A DNA stretch of 11,955 nt from an uncultured Oscillospiraceae bacterium (GCA_947631675.1 CANRMG010000045.1:1-11955); one strand, 5' to 3'; shown: positions 1-6,324, counted from the first letter of the stretch. Translations and numbers: made by a program. The notes: generated by a model not told the origin, from the letters alone.

Positions 1-215
1 GCCCGGGCCTCCGGATGGGCGTCCAGATAGTCCCTTCCCTTCAGGGCGTTTGGCATGACCATGACCTTCTGCCCATAGTCCCCCTCCAGCCGCGCCCGGG
101 CGATGTCCAGCTTGTGGATGGCCCACGGCTCCCCCAGGGTGCCCGCGGACAGGCTCACGATGGCGACAGCGTCGCCCCGCTCCAGGTGTTTGGGCTTTAT
201 CATTCCCGGGACCAT
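1..215 (-). CDS. S66-family LD-carboxypeptidase / MccF-like peptidase, N-terminal part only
   Basis: The 71 visible codons read MVPGMIKPKHLERGDAV, then AIVSLSAGTLGEPW, and later VMVMPNALKG and HPEAR. This matches the N-terminus of peptidase family S66 proteins of the microcin-immunity (MccF) type, cytoplasmic serine peptidases related to LD-carboxypeptidases of murein recycling. The catalytic Ser (GxSD motif) and the Glu/His residues lie further downstream, off the left edge, so catalytic competence cannot be judged. The start at 215 is chosen because GGAG lies 6 nt upstream and only 2 nt separate it from the gpsA stop; an internal ATG at 203 is the alternative. It is the third gene of the minus-strand group and is presumably co-transcribed with gpsA. 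Whether the substrate is a peptidoglycan peptide or a peptide-nucleotide antibiotic cannot be told. The family call is fairly secure. Confidence 0.8.
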   Translation of the reverse strand, partial: MVPGMIKPKHLERGDAVAIVSLSAGTLGEPWAIHKLDIARARLEGDYGQKVMVMPNALKGRDYLDAHPEAR

Positions 216-217
216 GT

Positions 218-1234
218 TCAGCTCCGCTTGCCGGCGTCCCAGCTATAGTCGAACTCGCTGCGCCGGCCCCGGTTCATGAGGCTGCGGAACACGTTCTCCG
301 GGTCCACGTTCTCATAGAGGATGCCGTATATGCTCCGGCAGATGGGAAGCTCTGTGTGCAGGCGCTTGGCCAGTGTCATCACGCTGGCGGCGGCGTAGTA
401 GCCCTCCACCACGGCGCCCACCTCCCGCAGGGCGATGGCCACCGGCGCGCCCCGGCCAATGAGAAGGCCCGCCTGGCGGTTCCGGGAGTGGCCGGAGAGG
501 CAGGTCACGATCAGGTCCCCCATGCCGGCCAGGCCTGAGCAGGTGGTGCGGTCGCCCCCCGCCCTCTGGCACAGCACGGCGATCTCCGCCATGGCCCGGG
601 TCATGAACAGCGCCTTGGCGTTGTCCCCCAGGCCCAGGCCGTCCATGACGCCCACGCCCAGGGCGATGATGTTCTTCACCGCGCCGCACAGCTCCACGCC
701 CACCACGTCCAGATTCACATACACTCGGAACATATCGTTCATGAATACCCGCTGGACGAGCTCTGCCACCGCCTGGTCCTCACAGGCCGCCACGCAGCCT
801 GTCGCCATGCGGCAGGACACCTCCTCCGCGTGGGAGGGGCCGGACAGCACCGCCACAGGGCAGTCTTTCCCCACCTCCTGGCGGATGATCTGGCTCATGC
901 GCATCTCCGTGCCGGCCTCTATGCCCTTGGTGGCGGAAACAAGCACGGTGCCGGGCTTTATATGGGGCGCGGCGGTCTTCGCCGTGGAGCGCAGCACGTT
1001 GGACGGGGACGCGAACAGCACGATCTCCGCCTTCTCCGCTCCCGCCGGGTCACTGGTGATGCCCAGCGCCGCCGGCAGGATGGACCCGGGCAGGGCGGGA
1101 TTTTTCCGCCGCTTATCCATGGCCTCGGCCTTCTCCGGGTCGTGGGACCACAGCGTGACATCATGGCCGTTGTCCACCAGCAGCATGGAAAGGGCCGTGC
1201 CCCACGCACCGCTGCCAAATACGAATATATTCAT
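218..1234 (-). CDS. gpsA: Glycerol-3-phosphate dehydrogenase [NAD(P)+]
   Basis: Cytosolic enzyme that reduces dihydroxyacetone phosphate to sn-glycerol-3-phosphate, the backbone precursor of membrane phospholipids. At 338 aa it has normal family length. Visible features are the Rossmann dinucleotide loop GSGAWGTAL (residues 7-15), ATKGIE (101-106), SGPSHAEEV (131-139), VELCGAVKNIIALG (180-193) with the probable catalytic Lys187, GLGDNAKAL (201-209), GLAGMGDLIVTC (234-245) and SRNRQAG (250-256). The start at 1234 is preferred because GGAGG ends 5 nt upstream. The in-frame TTG at 1246 would place its first codons on that ribosome binding site and add four residues before the beta strand that opens the Rossmann fold. 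It lies 38 bp downstream of the ArsC-like gene and 2 bp before the S66 peptidase gene. No key residue appears to be missing. Confidence 0.96.
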   Translation of the reverse strand: MNIFVFGSGAWGTALSMLLVDNGHDVTLWSHDPEKAEAMDKRRKNPALPGSILPAALGITSDPAGAEKAEIVLFASPSNVLRSTAKTAAPHIKPGTVLVSATKGIEAGTEMRMSQIIRQEVGKDCPVAVLSGPSHAEEVSCRMATGCVAACEDQAVAELVQRVFMNDMFRVYVNLDVVGVELCGAVKNIIALGVGVMDGLGLGDNAKALFMTRAMAEIAVLCQRAGGDRTTCSGLAGMGDLIVTCLSGHSRNRQAGLLIGRGAPVAIALREVGAVVEGYYAAASVMTLAKRLHTELPICRSIYGILYENVDPENVFRSLMNRGRRSEFDYSWDAGKRS

Positions 1235-1239
1235 ATGTT

Positions 1240-1244
1240 CCTCC
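1240..1244 (-). promoter_or_regulatory. gpsA ribosome binding site (decides the start)
   Basis: GGAGG on the minus strand, 5 nt before the ATG at 1234. It overlaps the codons of an alternative TTG start at 1246, so 1234 is the real start. Confidence 0.85.
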
Positions 1245-1272
1245 AAAACGACGGCTTACAGGCAGCTGCCGC

Positions 1273-1587
1273 TTATTCCCAGCTCTTCCACACGTCCGGG
1301 CAGTAGCCCACGGTGGCCTGCTTCCCGTTGCGGACGATGGGCGTTTTCAAAAGCTCGGGATACTCGAAGAGCTTTTCCAGCTTGTCCTCGTCGTAGGCAA
1401 GATAGCTGATCTCCGGCGCGTCGCTCATGGCGGCCAGACCCACCGCGTTTTTCACGCTGGTGAGCTCTCCCCTGCTCATGCCAAAGCGCCGGACATCCAC
1501 GTACTGGAATTTGATGCGCCGTTCCTTGAAATACCGCTGTGCTTTTTGCGTATCGAATCCTTTGCCGCCAAAAATTTGGATGTTCAC
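1273..1587 (-). CDS. ArsC/Spx-like thioredoxin-fold protein lacking the redox cysteines
   Basis: A 104-aa protein of the ArsC/Spx/YffB thioredoxin-fold superfamily. The start MNIQIFGGKGFDTQKAQRYF corresponds to the first strand, active-site loop and first helix, and LLKTPIVRNGKQATVGY (residues 79-95) is the usual cis-Pro segment with Pro83. In Spx the loop reads CxxC-RKA. Aligning on QKA (14-16), the two cysteine positions are Gly10 and Thr13 here, and the only Cys is Cys96 near the C-terminus. A classical arsenate reductase or disulfide chemistry is therefore unlikely; a structural, thiol-transfer or protein-binding role is possible but unknown. The start is GTG at 1587 with AGAGG 8 nt upstream; no better ATG exists in frame. 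It is the first gene after a strong minus-strand promoter and lies 38 bp ahead of gpsA. Family certain, function not. Confidence 0.85.
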   Translation of the reverse strand: MNIQIFGGKGFDTQKAQRYFKERRIKFQYVDVRRFGMSRGELTSVKNAVGLAAMSDAPEISYLAYDEDKLEKLFEYPELLKTPIVRNGKQATVGYCPDVWKSWE

Positions 1588-1620
1588 CTGGCATACCTCT
1601 TTCAGAAAATGGCTGGTCGT

Positions 1621-1649
1621 ATTATACCAACACGCAGCACGCTTTGCAA
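1621..1649 (-). promoter_or_regulatory. Sigma-A-type promoter of the ArsC-like / gpsA / S66 peptidase group
   Basis: On the minus strand a -35 box TTGCAA (1644-1649) and a perfect -10 box TATAAT (1621-1626) are separated by exactly 17 bp. Transcription should start near 1614, giving a leader of about 27 nt before the GTG at 1587. The placement and consensus match make this a confident prediction. Confidence 0.8.
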
Positions 1650-1660
1650 GACGTATGGAT

Positions 1661-1672
1661 TTATTGCAATAA
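1661..1672. repeat. Perfect 12-bp palindrome TTATTGCAATAA upstream of the minus-strand promoter
   Basis: TTATTGCAATAA is identical to its reverse complement. It is centred about 17 bp upstream of the -35 box of the minus-strand promoter, at roughly -53, a position where activators or repressors often bind. It shares its last two bases with the inverted repeat that follows. No regulator can be named from sequence alone, and palindromes of this length also arise by chance. Confidence 0.3.
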
Positions 1673-1701
1673 GTGAGCGGCGCATTTCGCGCCGCTCACT
1701 T
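1671..1701. terminator. Perfect inverted repeat, terminator-like hairpin
   Basis: Arms AAGTGAGCGGCGC (1671-1683) and GCGCCGCTCACTT (1689-1701) are exact reverse complements with a 5-nt loop. On the plus strand the stem is followed by a T-rich tract (CGTTTCTTTCTTC), and on the minus strand by the weaker TTATTGCAATAAAT, so it looks like an intrinsic terminator, possibly bidirectional. No plus-strand gene ends upstream of it within the window. On the minus strand it overlaps the end of a possible decayed reading frame (1661-1879). It may be the terminator of a lost gene, or insulate the minus-strand promoter from upstream transcription. Confidence 0.5.
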
Positions 1702-1882
1702 CGTTTCTTTCTTCAGGCACTGTCTTTAATTCAGTTCCCTGTATGATCGAGCTCTCTTTATTTTTTGGAGCATACAAAGTAAACGTGAAGGCGTCAACAG
1801 CGTTCATGTCCCGGCGGTCAAAATGCACAAAGCACATAGAGCCCAGGCCGCCGGTTTTGGCGGCGGAAAGGGCGAATGGCTA

Positions 1883-1911
1883 TTGACTTTATCGCTTTAG
1901 CGTGATAGCAT
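1883..1911 (+). promoter_or_regulatory. Promoter of the yerC-his operon
   Basis: A -35 box TTGACT (1883-1888), a 17-bp spacer and a -10 box TAGCAT (1906-1911). Transcription should begin near 1918, which rules out the in-frame ATG at 1913 and supports the yerC start at 1943. It is the only promoter I see for the eleven-gene histidine operon. The -10 matches consensus at four of six positions, so strength is uncertain. Confidence 0.65.
1890..1907. promoter_or_regulatory. Candidate operator overlapping the his promoter
   Basis: TATCGCTTTAGCGTGATA is an imperfect 18-bp palindrome (12 of 18 positions symmetric, pattern TATCnCnnTAnnGnGATA). It fills the spacer between the -35 and -10 boxes and covers the first two bases of the -10. 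A protein bound here would block RNA polymerase. The first gene downstream encodes a TrpR-like DNA-binding protein, so autoregulation of the operon is the natural reading. This is an inference from position and symmetry only. Confidence 0.4.
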
Positions 1912-1926
1912 TATGAAGCATTCGCG

Positions 1927-1935
1927 AAGGGGAGG
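1927..1935 (+). promoter_or_regulatory. yerC ribosome binding site (decides the start)
   Basis: AAGGGGAGG, 7 nt before the ATG at 1943. It fixes the start there rather than at the ATG at 1913, which lies upstream of the predicted transcript start. Confidence 0.85.
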
Positions 1936-1942
1936 TTTTACC

Positions 1943-2242
1943 ATGGCGCTGCCAAGAAATGAGGAGACTGACCAGCTGTTCCGTTCCATTCTCGCGCTGC
2001 GGAGCGTGGACGAGTGCTACCGGTATTTTGAAGATCTGTGCACGGTCCGGGAGATCCAGTCCATCGCCCAGCGGCTGGCGGTGGCCCGCATGCTGGCGGA
2101 CGGCCGGTCCTACCAGAGCACGATCTCCGGCACGGGAGCCAGCTCCGCCACCATCAGTCGGGTCAAGCGGTGTCTTGACTACGGCGCGGGCGGCTACGGG
2201 CTCATCCTGGACCGCCTGACCGGAAAGGATGAAAGATCATGA
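1943..2242 (+). CDS. yerC: TrpR-like transcriptional regulator, YerC/YecD family (probable histidine operon repressor)
   Basis: A 99-aa protein of the TrpR YerC/YecD family. The family signature is visible: YRYFEDLCTVREIQSIAQRL (residues 26-45), then VARMLADGRSYQ (47-58) and the helix-turn-helix recognition part TGASSATISRVKRCLDYG (64-81), with GYGLILDRL (84-92) closing the domain. As in TrpR, the fold is expected to be an all-helical dimer that binds operator DNA, often with a small-molecule co-repressor. It is the first gene of the histidine operon, and its stop overlaps the hisZ start by 4 bp (ATGA). From memory, comparative genomics has proposed a TrpR-family histidine regulator called HisR in Gram-positive bacteria; this gene fits that description. 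The ligand (histidine versus another) cannot be read from sequence. Family assignment is strong; the regulatory role is inferred from context and the promoter palindrome. Confidence 0.9.
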   Translation: MALPRNEETDQLFRSILALRSVDECYRYFEDLCTVREIQSIAQRLAVARMLADGRSYQSTISGTGASSATISRVKRCLDYGAGGYGLILDRLTGKDERS

Positions 2243-3330
2243 CCGGCCTCATCCCTCCCGCCGAGCGCCTGGCCGGGGAGCTGCGGGCGCTCTACCAGTG
2301 CTACGGCTACAAGCAGTACAAGGTCAGCAAGTTCGAGGAATACGACCTGTACGCGCGCAACAAGCGCTTCCTGGCCAGCCCCCAGATCCTGACGTTCAGC
2401 GACACCAACGGCCGCCTGATGGCCCTGAAGCCGGACATCACCCTGTCCGTCATCAAGAACACCCGGGGCGACGACCGCACCCGAAAGGTGTGGTACACGG
2501 AAAACGTGTACCGGGTGCCCCGGGGCGGCGACGGTTTTCAGGAGATCATGCAGACGGGGCTGGAGATGCTGGGCGCCGTGGACCTGTACGCCATGAGCGA
2601 GGTGCTGATGCTGGCGGCCCGTACGCTGGAGGCGGTCAGCCCCGGGTATGTGTTGGAACTGTCACACATGGGCGTTCTGACCGGCGTGCTGGACGCGCTG
2701 CCGGTCCCCGCCGGCGCGGCGGAGGATATGCTGGCCGCCTTCGAGGCGAAAAACGCCCACGGTCTGGCAAGGGTCTGCGCCCAGGCGGGCCTGGACGGGG
2801 ATGCGTCCGGGCTTTTGGAGAAGCTGTGCCGCCTGTCCGGCCCTGCCGGAGAGACTTTAAAGGAGCTGCTGGCCCTGCCGCTGCCCCCTGCCGCACGAAA
2901 GGCGGCGGAGGAGCTGGAAAAGCTCATCGGTCTGCTGGCGCTGTTCGGTAAGTATAATGTGAGCTTTGACATGTCCCTCATCAACGACACGGACTACTAT
3001 AACGGCCTTCTCTTCCGTGGGTACGTGGACGGCGTGGCTGCGCCGGTCCTGTCCGGCGGGCGGTATGACGGCCTTATCCACCGCATGGGCAAGCAGGGCG
3101 GCGCCATCGGCTTCGCGGTATACCTGAACGAGTTGGAGCGGTTTCTGGCCCAGCCCGCCGGCGAGGATGTGGACACCCTTCTGGTCTACGGCCCCGACGA
3201 CGACCCGGCCGCGGTCATCGCCGCCGCCCAGGCAGAGATCGCCCGGGGCCGGACCGTGCGGGTCCAGCCCACGGGAGAGGCCGCCGCCACCTACGGCCGC
3301 CGCATCGGCCCGGATGGCAAGGAGAGATAA
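2239..3330 (+). CDS. hisZ: ATP phosphoribosyltransferase regulatory subunit
   Basis: Histidyl-tRNA synthetase paralogue that has lost aminoacylation and serves as the regulatory partner of short-form HisG, the first enzyme of histidine synthesis. Of 363 aa, residues 1-300 form a class II synthetase-like core: NKRFLASPQILTF (41-53), ALKPDITLSV (62-71), a motif-2-like segment KVWYTENVYRVPRGG (83-97) with FQEIMQTGLEMLG (100-112), and motif-3-like LSGGRYDGL (271-279) with GGAIGFAVYL (287-296). A short tail (about 310-355) resembles an anticodon-binding-domain remnant. Length suits HisZ rather than HisS (over 400 aa). The pairing with a 214-aa HisG immediately downstream (5 bp gap) confirms the call, because short HisG enzymes require HisZ. 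The complex is feedback-inhibited by histidine in characterised members. The ATG at 2239 overlaps the yerC stop, with a weak AAAGGA 10 nt upstream, so translational coupling is likely. Confidence 0.95.
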   Translation: MTGLIPPAERLAGELRALYQCYGYKQYKVSKFEEYDLYARNKRFLASPQILTFSDTNGRLMALKPDITLSVIKNTRGDDRTRKVWYTENVYRVPRGGDGFQEIMQTGLEMLGAVDLYAMSEVLMLAARTLEAVSPGYVLELSHMGVLTGVLDALPVPAGAAEDMLAAFEAKNAHGLARVCAQAGLDGDASGLLEKLCRLSGPAGETLKELLALPLPPAARKAAEELEKLIGLLALFGKYNVSFDMSLINDTDYYNGLLFRGYVDGVAAPVLSGGRYDGLIHRMGKQGGAIGFAVYLNELERFLAQPAGEDVDTLLVYGPDDDPAAVIAAAQAEIARGRTVRVQPTGEAAATYGRRIGPDGKER

Positions 3331-3335
3331 ACGGT

Positions 3336-3980
3336 ATGAATATGTTGAACATCGCCCTGCCCAAGGGGCGTCTGGGCGAAAAGGTATACGCGCTTTTCCA
3401 GGCCGCCGGATACGACTGTCCGGCGCTGCTGGAGCCTGACCGGAGGTTGATCTTTGAAAACCCGGCCGCCGGGGTCCGGTACTTCTGGGCCAAGCCCGCG
3501 GACGTGGCCATCTATGTGGAGCGGGGCGCGGCGGACATCGGCGTGGCCGGCAAGGACATCCTCATGGAGCACGAGCCGGACGTGTACGAGCTGATGGATC
3601 TGGGTCTGGGCCAATGCCGCATGTGCGTGGCAGGCTTTGCCGGTTTCCGGGACGACGGCATGCGCACGCTGCGGGTGGCCACGAAATTCCCCCGCATCGC
3701 CCGGGACTACTATGCCGCCCAGAGCCGCCCCATCGACATCATCAAGATGAACGGCTCCATCGAACTGGCGCCCATCGTGGGGCTGTCGGACGTGATCGTG
3801 GACATCGTGGAGACGGGCAAGACCCTGCGGGAAAACGGTCTGGCGCCCCTGGCGGACGTGGCGCCCATCAGCGCCCGGCTCATCGCCAACAAGGCCCGCT
3901 ATAAATTCGTGGGCGGGCGCATCGAGACCCTTTGCGGCCGTATAGGGCCGCTTCTGGAGCAGGAGGACGCAGGAGCATGA
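3336..3980 (+). CDS. hisG: ATP phosphoribosyltransferase catalytic subunit, short form
   Basis: Catalyses the first committed step of histidine synthesis: ATP + PRPP to N1-(5-phosphoribosyl)-ATP + PPi. At 214 aa it is the HisG-S type, which lacks the C-terminal ACT-like regulatory domain and depends on HisZ, encoded just upstream. Motifs include the N-terminal LNIALPKGRLGE (4-15), GAADIGVAGKDIL (64-76), RVATKFPRIARDYY (113-126) and the PRPP loop in DVIVDIVETGKTLRENGL (152-169, ETGKT at 159-163). The ATG at 3336 has AAGGAG 11 nt upstream; the second ATG at 3342 would be 17 nt away, so 3336 is kept. The stop overlaps the hisD start by 4 bp. No substitutions in the visible motifs seem harmful. 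Confidence 0.96.
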   Translation: MNMLNIALPKGRLGEKVYALFQAAGYDCPALLEPDRRLIFENPAAGVRYFWAKPADVAIYVERGAADIGVAGKDILMEHEPDVYELMDLGLGQCRMCVAGFAGFRDDGMRTLRVATKFPRIARDYYAAQSRPIDIIKMNGSIELAPIVGLSDVIVDIVETGKTLRENGLAPLADVAPISARLIANKARYKFVGGRIETLCGRIGPLLEQEDAGA

Positions 3981-5260
3981 AGATATACCGCTATGGACAG
4001 GTCCCCATGGACCAACTTCTCATCCGCACGGTGGAGACCTCCGGCGTGTCCGAGCAGGTCCGGGCCATCATCGCGGACGTGGCCGCCCGGGGCGACGCGG
4101 CGCTCATCGACTGCACCCGCCGGTTCGACGGCGCGCAGCTTCAGGCCCTGGAGGTGACCCGGAAGGAGATCGACCGGGCCTATGCCCGCACAGACCCGGC
4201 CCTGATCCGGGTCATGGAGACGGCCGCAGAGAATATCCGCGCCTTTCACGCCCGGGAGCTGCCCCAGGGCTTTCAGATCGACCGGCCCGACGGCACGGTG
4301 CTGGGCGTAAAGGTGACGGCCATCGAGCGGGTGGGGCTGTGCGTGCCCGGCCACACGGCGGCCTATCCCTCCACCGTGCTGATGACGGCCATCCCGGCCC
4401 GGATCGCCGGGTGCCGGGAGCTGGTGATGATCTCCCCTCCCGGCCCGGACGGGTGCCAGCCCGACGCCATGCTGGCCGCGGCCAAAATCGCCGGCGTGGA
4501 CCGGGTGTTCCGCACCGGCGGGGCCCAGGGCGTGGCCGCGCTGGCCTACGGCACCCAGTCCGTGCCCAAGGTGGACAAGATCGTTGGCCCCGGCAGCGCC
4601 TATGTGGCCGAGGCCAAACGGCAGGTATTCGGACGGGTGGACATCGACATGATCGCCGGCCCCAGCGAGATATTGGTGGTGGCGGACGGGACATGCGACC
4701 CCGCCGTGGTGGCGGCAGACCTGCTGAGCCAGGCGGAGCACGACGCGCTGGCCTCCGCGGTGCTCGTCACCGACAGCGCCTCTCTGGCCGAGGCCGTCAG
4801 CGCGGAGGTTGACCGGCAGCTCGCCCTTCTGCCCCGGGAGGCCATCGCAATGGCTTCCGTGGAGCACAACGGCAAGATCATCGTCACGGACGATCTGGCC
4901 GCGGCGGTGGAGGCGGCGAACGCCCTGGCGCCGGAGCACCTGGAGCTGTGTGTGGACGATCCCATGCCCCTGCTGGAACGGGTACGGAACGCGGGCTCCG
5001 TGTTTCTGGGCAAATATACCCCCGAAGCGCTTGGGGACTATCTGGCGGGGCCCAACCACACCCTGCCCACCTGCGGCGCGGCCCGGTTCTCCAGTCCCCT
5101 GGGGGTGGAGGATTTCGTAAAGCGAACGCAATATACTTACTTTACCCGCGACTCGCTCCGGGCCGTCAGCGGGGACATCGCCCGGTTCGCCCGGGCGGAG
5201 GGTCTGGAGGCTCACGCCCGCTCGGCGCTGGTCCGGTTCGACAAGGAGGTCGTCTCATGA
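3977..5260 (+). CDS. hisD: Histidinol dehydrogenase
   Basis: Carries out the last two steps of the pathway, the NAD-dependent four-electron oxidation of L-histidinol to L-histidine, as a zinc homodimer. At 427 aa it is full length. Visible elements are DIDMIAGPSEILVVAD (222-237), the metal-binding DLLSQAEHD (248-256, Gln252 and His255), the catalytic APEHLEL (318-324, Glu320 and His321), ALGDYLAGPNHTLPT (351-365, Asp354 probably a zinc ligand) and LEAHARSA (410-417, His413 the fourth ligand). Two segments differ from the common form: GLCVPGHTAAYPS (120-132), where most family members have Y/xVPGGTA, and GPGSAYV (204-210), where Asn usually replaces Ser. The ATG at 3977 follows AGGAG closely and overlaps the hisG stop; an upstream in-frame ATG at 3932 lies inside hisG and adds a tail without homology. 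Confidence 0.96.
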   Translation: MKIYRYGQVPMDQLLIRTVETSGVSEQVRAIIADVAARGDAALIDCTRRFDGAQLQALEVTRKEIDRAYARTDPALIRVMETAAENIRAFHARELPQGFQIDRPDGTVLGVKVTAIERVGLCVPGHTAAYPSTVLMTAIPARIAGCRELVMISPPGPDGCQPDAMLAAAKIAGVDRVFRTGGAQGVAALAYGTQSVPKVDKIVGPGSAYVAEAKRQVFGRVDIDMIAGPSEILVVADGTCDPAVVAADLLSQAEHDALASAVLVTDSASLAEAVSAEVDRQLALLPREAIAMASVEHNGKIIVTDDLAAAVEAANALAPEHLELCVDDPMPLLERVRNAGSVFLGKYTPEALGDYLAGPNHTLPTCGAARFSSPLGVEDFVKRTQYTYFTRDSLRAVSGDIARFARAEGLEAHARSALVRFDKEVVS

Positions 5261-6324
5261 GCCGCTTTTCCAACGAAAAGGTCGCCTCGCTGGACCCATA
5301 TGTGCCCGGCGAACAGCCCCGGGATATGCAGTACGTGAAGCTGAACACCAACGAGTCGCCCTTCCCCCCCGCCCCGGCGGTGCTTAAGGCGGTGGAGGCA
5401 GAGGCCCATCGGCTCAACCTCTACAACGACCCGGAGTGCACTGACCTGCGGGCCGCGGCGGCAAAGCTCTACGGCCTGGCGCCGGAGAACATTCTGCCCA
5501 CCAACGGCTCGGACGAGGCGCTGTACTTTGCCTTCACCGCCTTTTGCGGCGCGGGCCGTCCCATGGCCTTCGCCGACGTCACCTACGGCTTTTACCCCGT
5601 ATTCGCGGGCCTCACCGGCACGCCCGCCCATATCATCCCCCTCCGGGAGGACTTCTCCCTGGACCCGGCGGACTACTGCGGCCTGCATGAGAACATCGTG
5701 ATCGCCAACCCCAACGCCCCCACGGGCATGGCCCTGGCCCCAGCGCAAATCGAGGACATCCTGCGCGCCAACGCAGATAATGCGGTCATCGTGGACGAGG
5801 CGTATGTGGACTTCGGCGGCGAGAGCTGTGTGCCCCTCATCGGGAAGTATAGGAACCTTCTGGTGGTGCAGACCTTCTCCAAGTCCCGCTCCCTGGCGGG
5901 GGCGCGGCTGGGCTTTGCCCTGGGGGACCCGGCGCTCATCGCCGACCTGAACACCGTCAAATTCTCCACCAACCCCTATAACGTCAACCGCATGACCCAG
6001 GCCGCCGGCTGCGCCGCCATCGCCTCCCAGGAGCAGACGCTGGCCAACTGCCGGACCGTGGTGGAGAACCGGGGGTATACCGCCGAGGCGCTGGCCGCGC
6101 TGGGCTTTACGGTCCTGCCGTCGAAGGCCAACTTCCTGTTCGCCCGTCATCCGGCTGTGGGCGGCCGGGCGCTGTACCTGGCCCTCCGGCAGCGGGGCGT
6201 GCTGGTGCGCTGGTTCGACAAGCCACGGCTCCGGGATTGGCTTCGCATCACCATCGGCAGCCGACCGCAGATGGACGCGCTGCTGGACGCTATGAAAGAT
6301 ATTCTGGAAAAGAGAGGTGCCTGA
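5257..6324 (+). CDS. hisC: Histidinol-phosphate aminotransferase
   Basis: PLP enzyme that transaminates imidazole-acetol phosphate with glutamate to L-histidinol phosphate. The 355-aa protein has normal length for a class I/II aminotransferase of this subgroup. Visible elements are LNTNESPFPP (29-38), NGSDEALYFAF (83-93), NPNAPTG (151-157), VIVDEAYVDF (177-186, Asp180 and Tyr183 contacting the cofactor), the PLP lysine Lys209 in TFSKSRSLAGARLGF (206-220) and the substrate-carboxylate arginine Arg330 in WLRITIG (328-334). The start overlaps the hisD stop (ATGA) and has a near-perfect AAGGAGGT 6 nt upstream. Relatives in this fold include aromatic aminotransferases and CobD, but the operon position makes the assignment firm. 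Confidence 0.95.
   Translation: MSRFSNEKVASLDPYVPGEQPRDMQYVKLNTNESPFPPAPAVLKAVEAEAHRLNLYNDPECTDLRAAAAKLYGLAPENILPTNGSDEALYFAFTAFCGAGRPMAFADVTYGFYPVFAGLTGTPAHIIPLREDFSLDPADYCGLHENIVIANPNAPTGMALAPAQIEDILRANADNAVIVDEAYVDFGGESCVPLIGKYRNLLVVQTFSKSRSLAGARLGFALGDPALIADLNTVKFSTNPYNVNRMTQAAGCAAIASQEQTLANCRTVVENRGYTAEALAALGFTVLPSKANFLFARHPAVGGRALYLALRQRGVLVRWFDKPRLRDWLRITIGSRPQMDALLDAMKDILEKRGA

Larger units (their letters stand above)
1661..1879 (-). pseudogene. Possible gene remnant, open reading frame without a convincing start
   Basis: On the minus strand about 72 codons stay open between a TAG just before 1879 and the TAA at 1661-1663. The translation has protein-like stretches such as SAAKTGGLGSMCFVHFDRRD and MNAVDAFTFTLYAPKNKESS. 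Internal Met codons (1837, 1807) lack a good ribosome binding site, and the reading frame runs through the terminator-like hairpin. Its base composition is more AT-rich than the flanking genes. It could be the 3' remnant of a lost gene, a copy of a dispersed intergenic repeat, or a chance open frame. I do not recognise the family. Confidence 0.2.

Noticed and set aside
435..1409. A 324-codon plus-strand open frame opposite gpsA
   Set aside because: Composition is typical of an antisense frame in GC-rich DNA. It spans the gpsA/ArsC-like junction, and gpsA motifs are clear on the other strand.
1847..1864. Small hairpin GCCGCC-GGTTTT-GGCGGC upstream of the his promoter
   Set aside because: Only a 6-bp stem with no T-tract on either strand, so not a convincing terminator. 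It lies upstream of the transcript start and cannot act as a leader structure.
1918..1942. Possible his leader attenuator or T-box before yerC
   Set aside because: The predicted leader is only about 25 nt, with no run of His codons, no T-box sequence and no hairpin.
3899..5215. A 438-codon minus-strand open frame opposite hisD
   Set aside because: Biased composition and no motif, while hisD on the plus strand is unambiguous.
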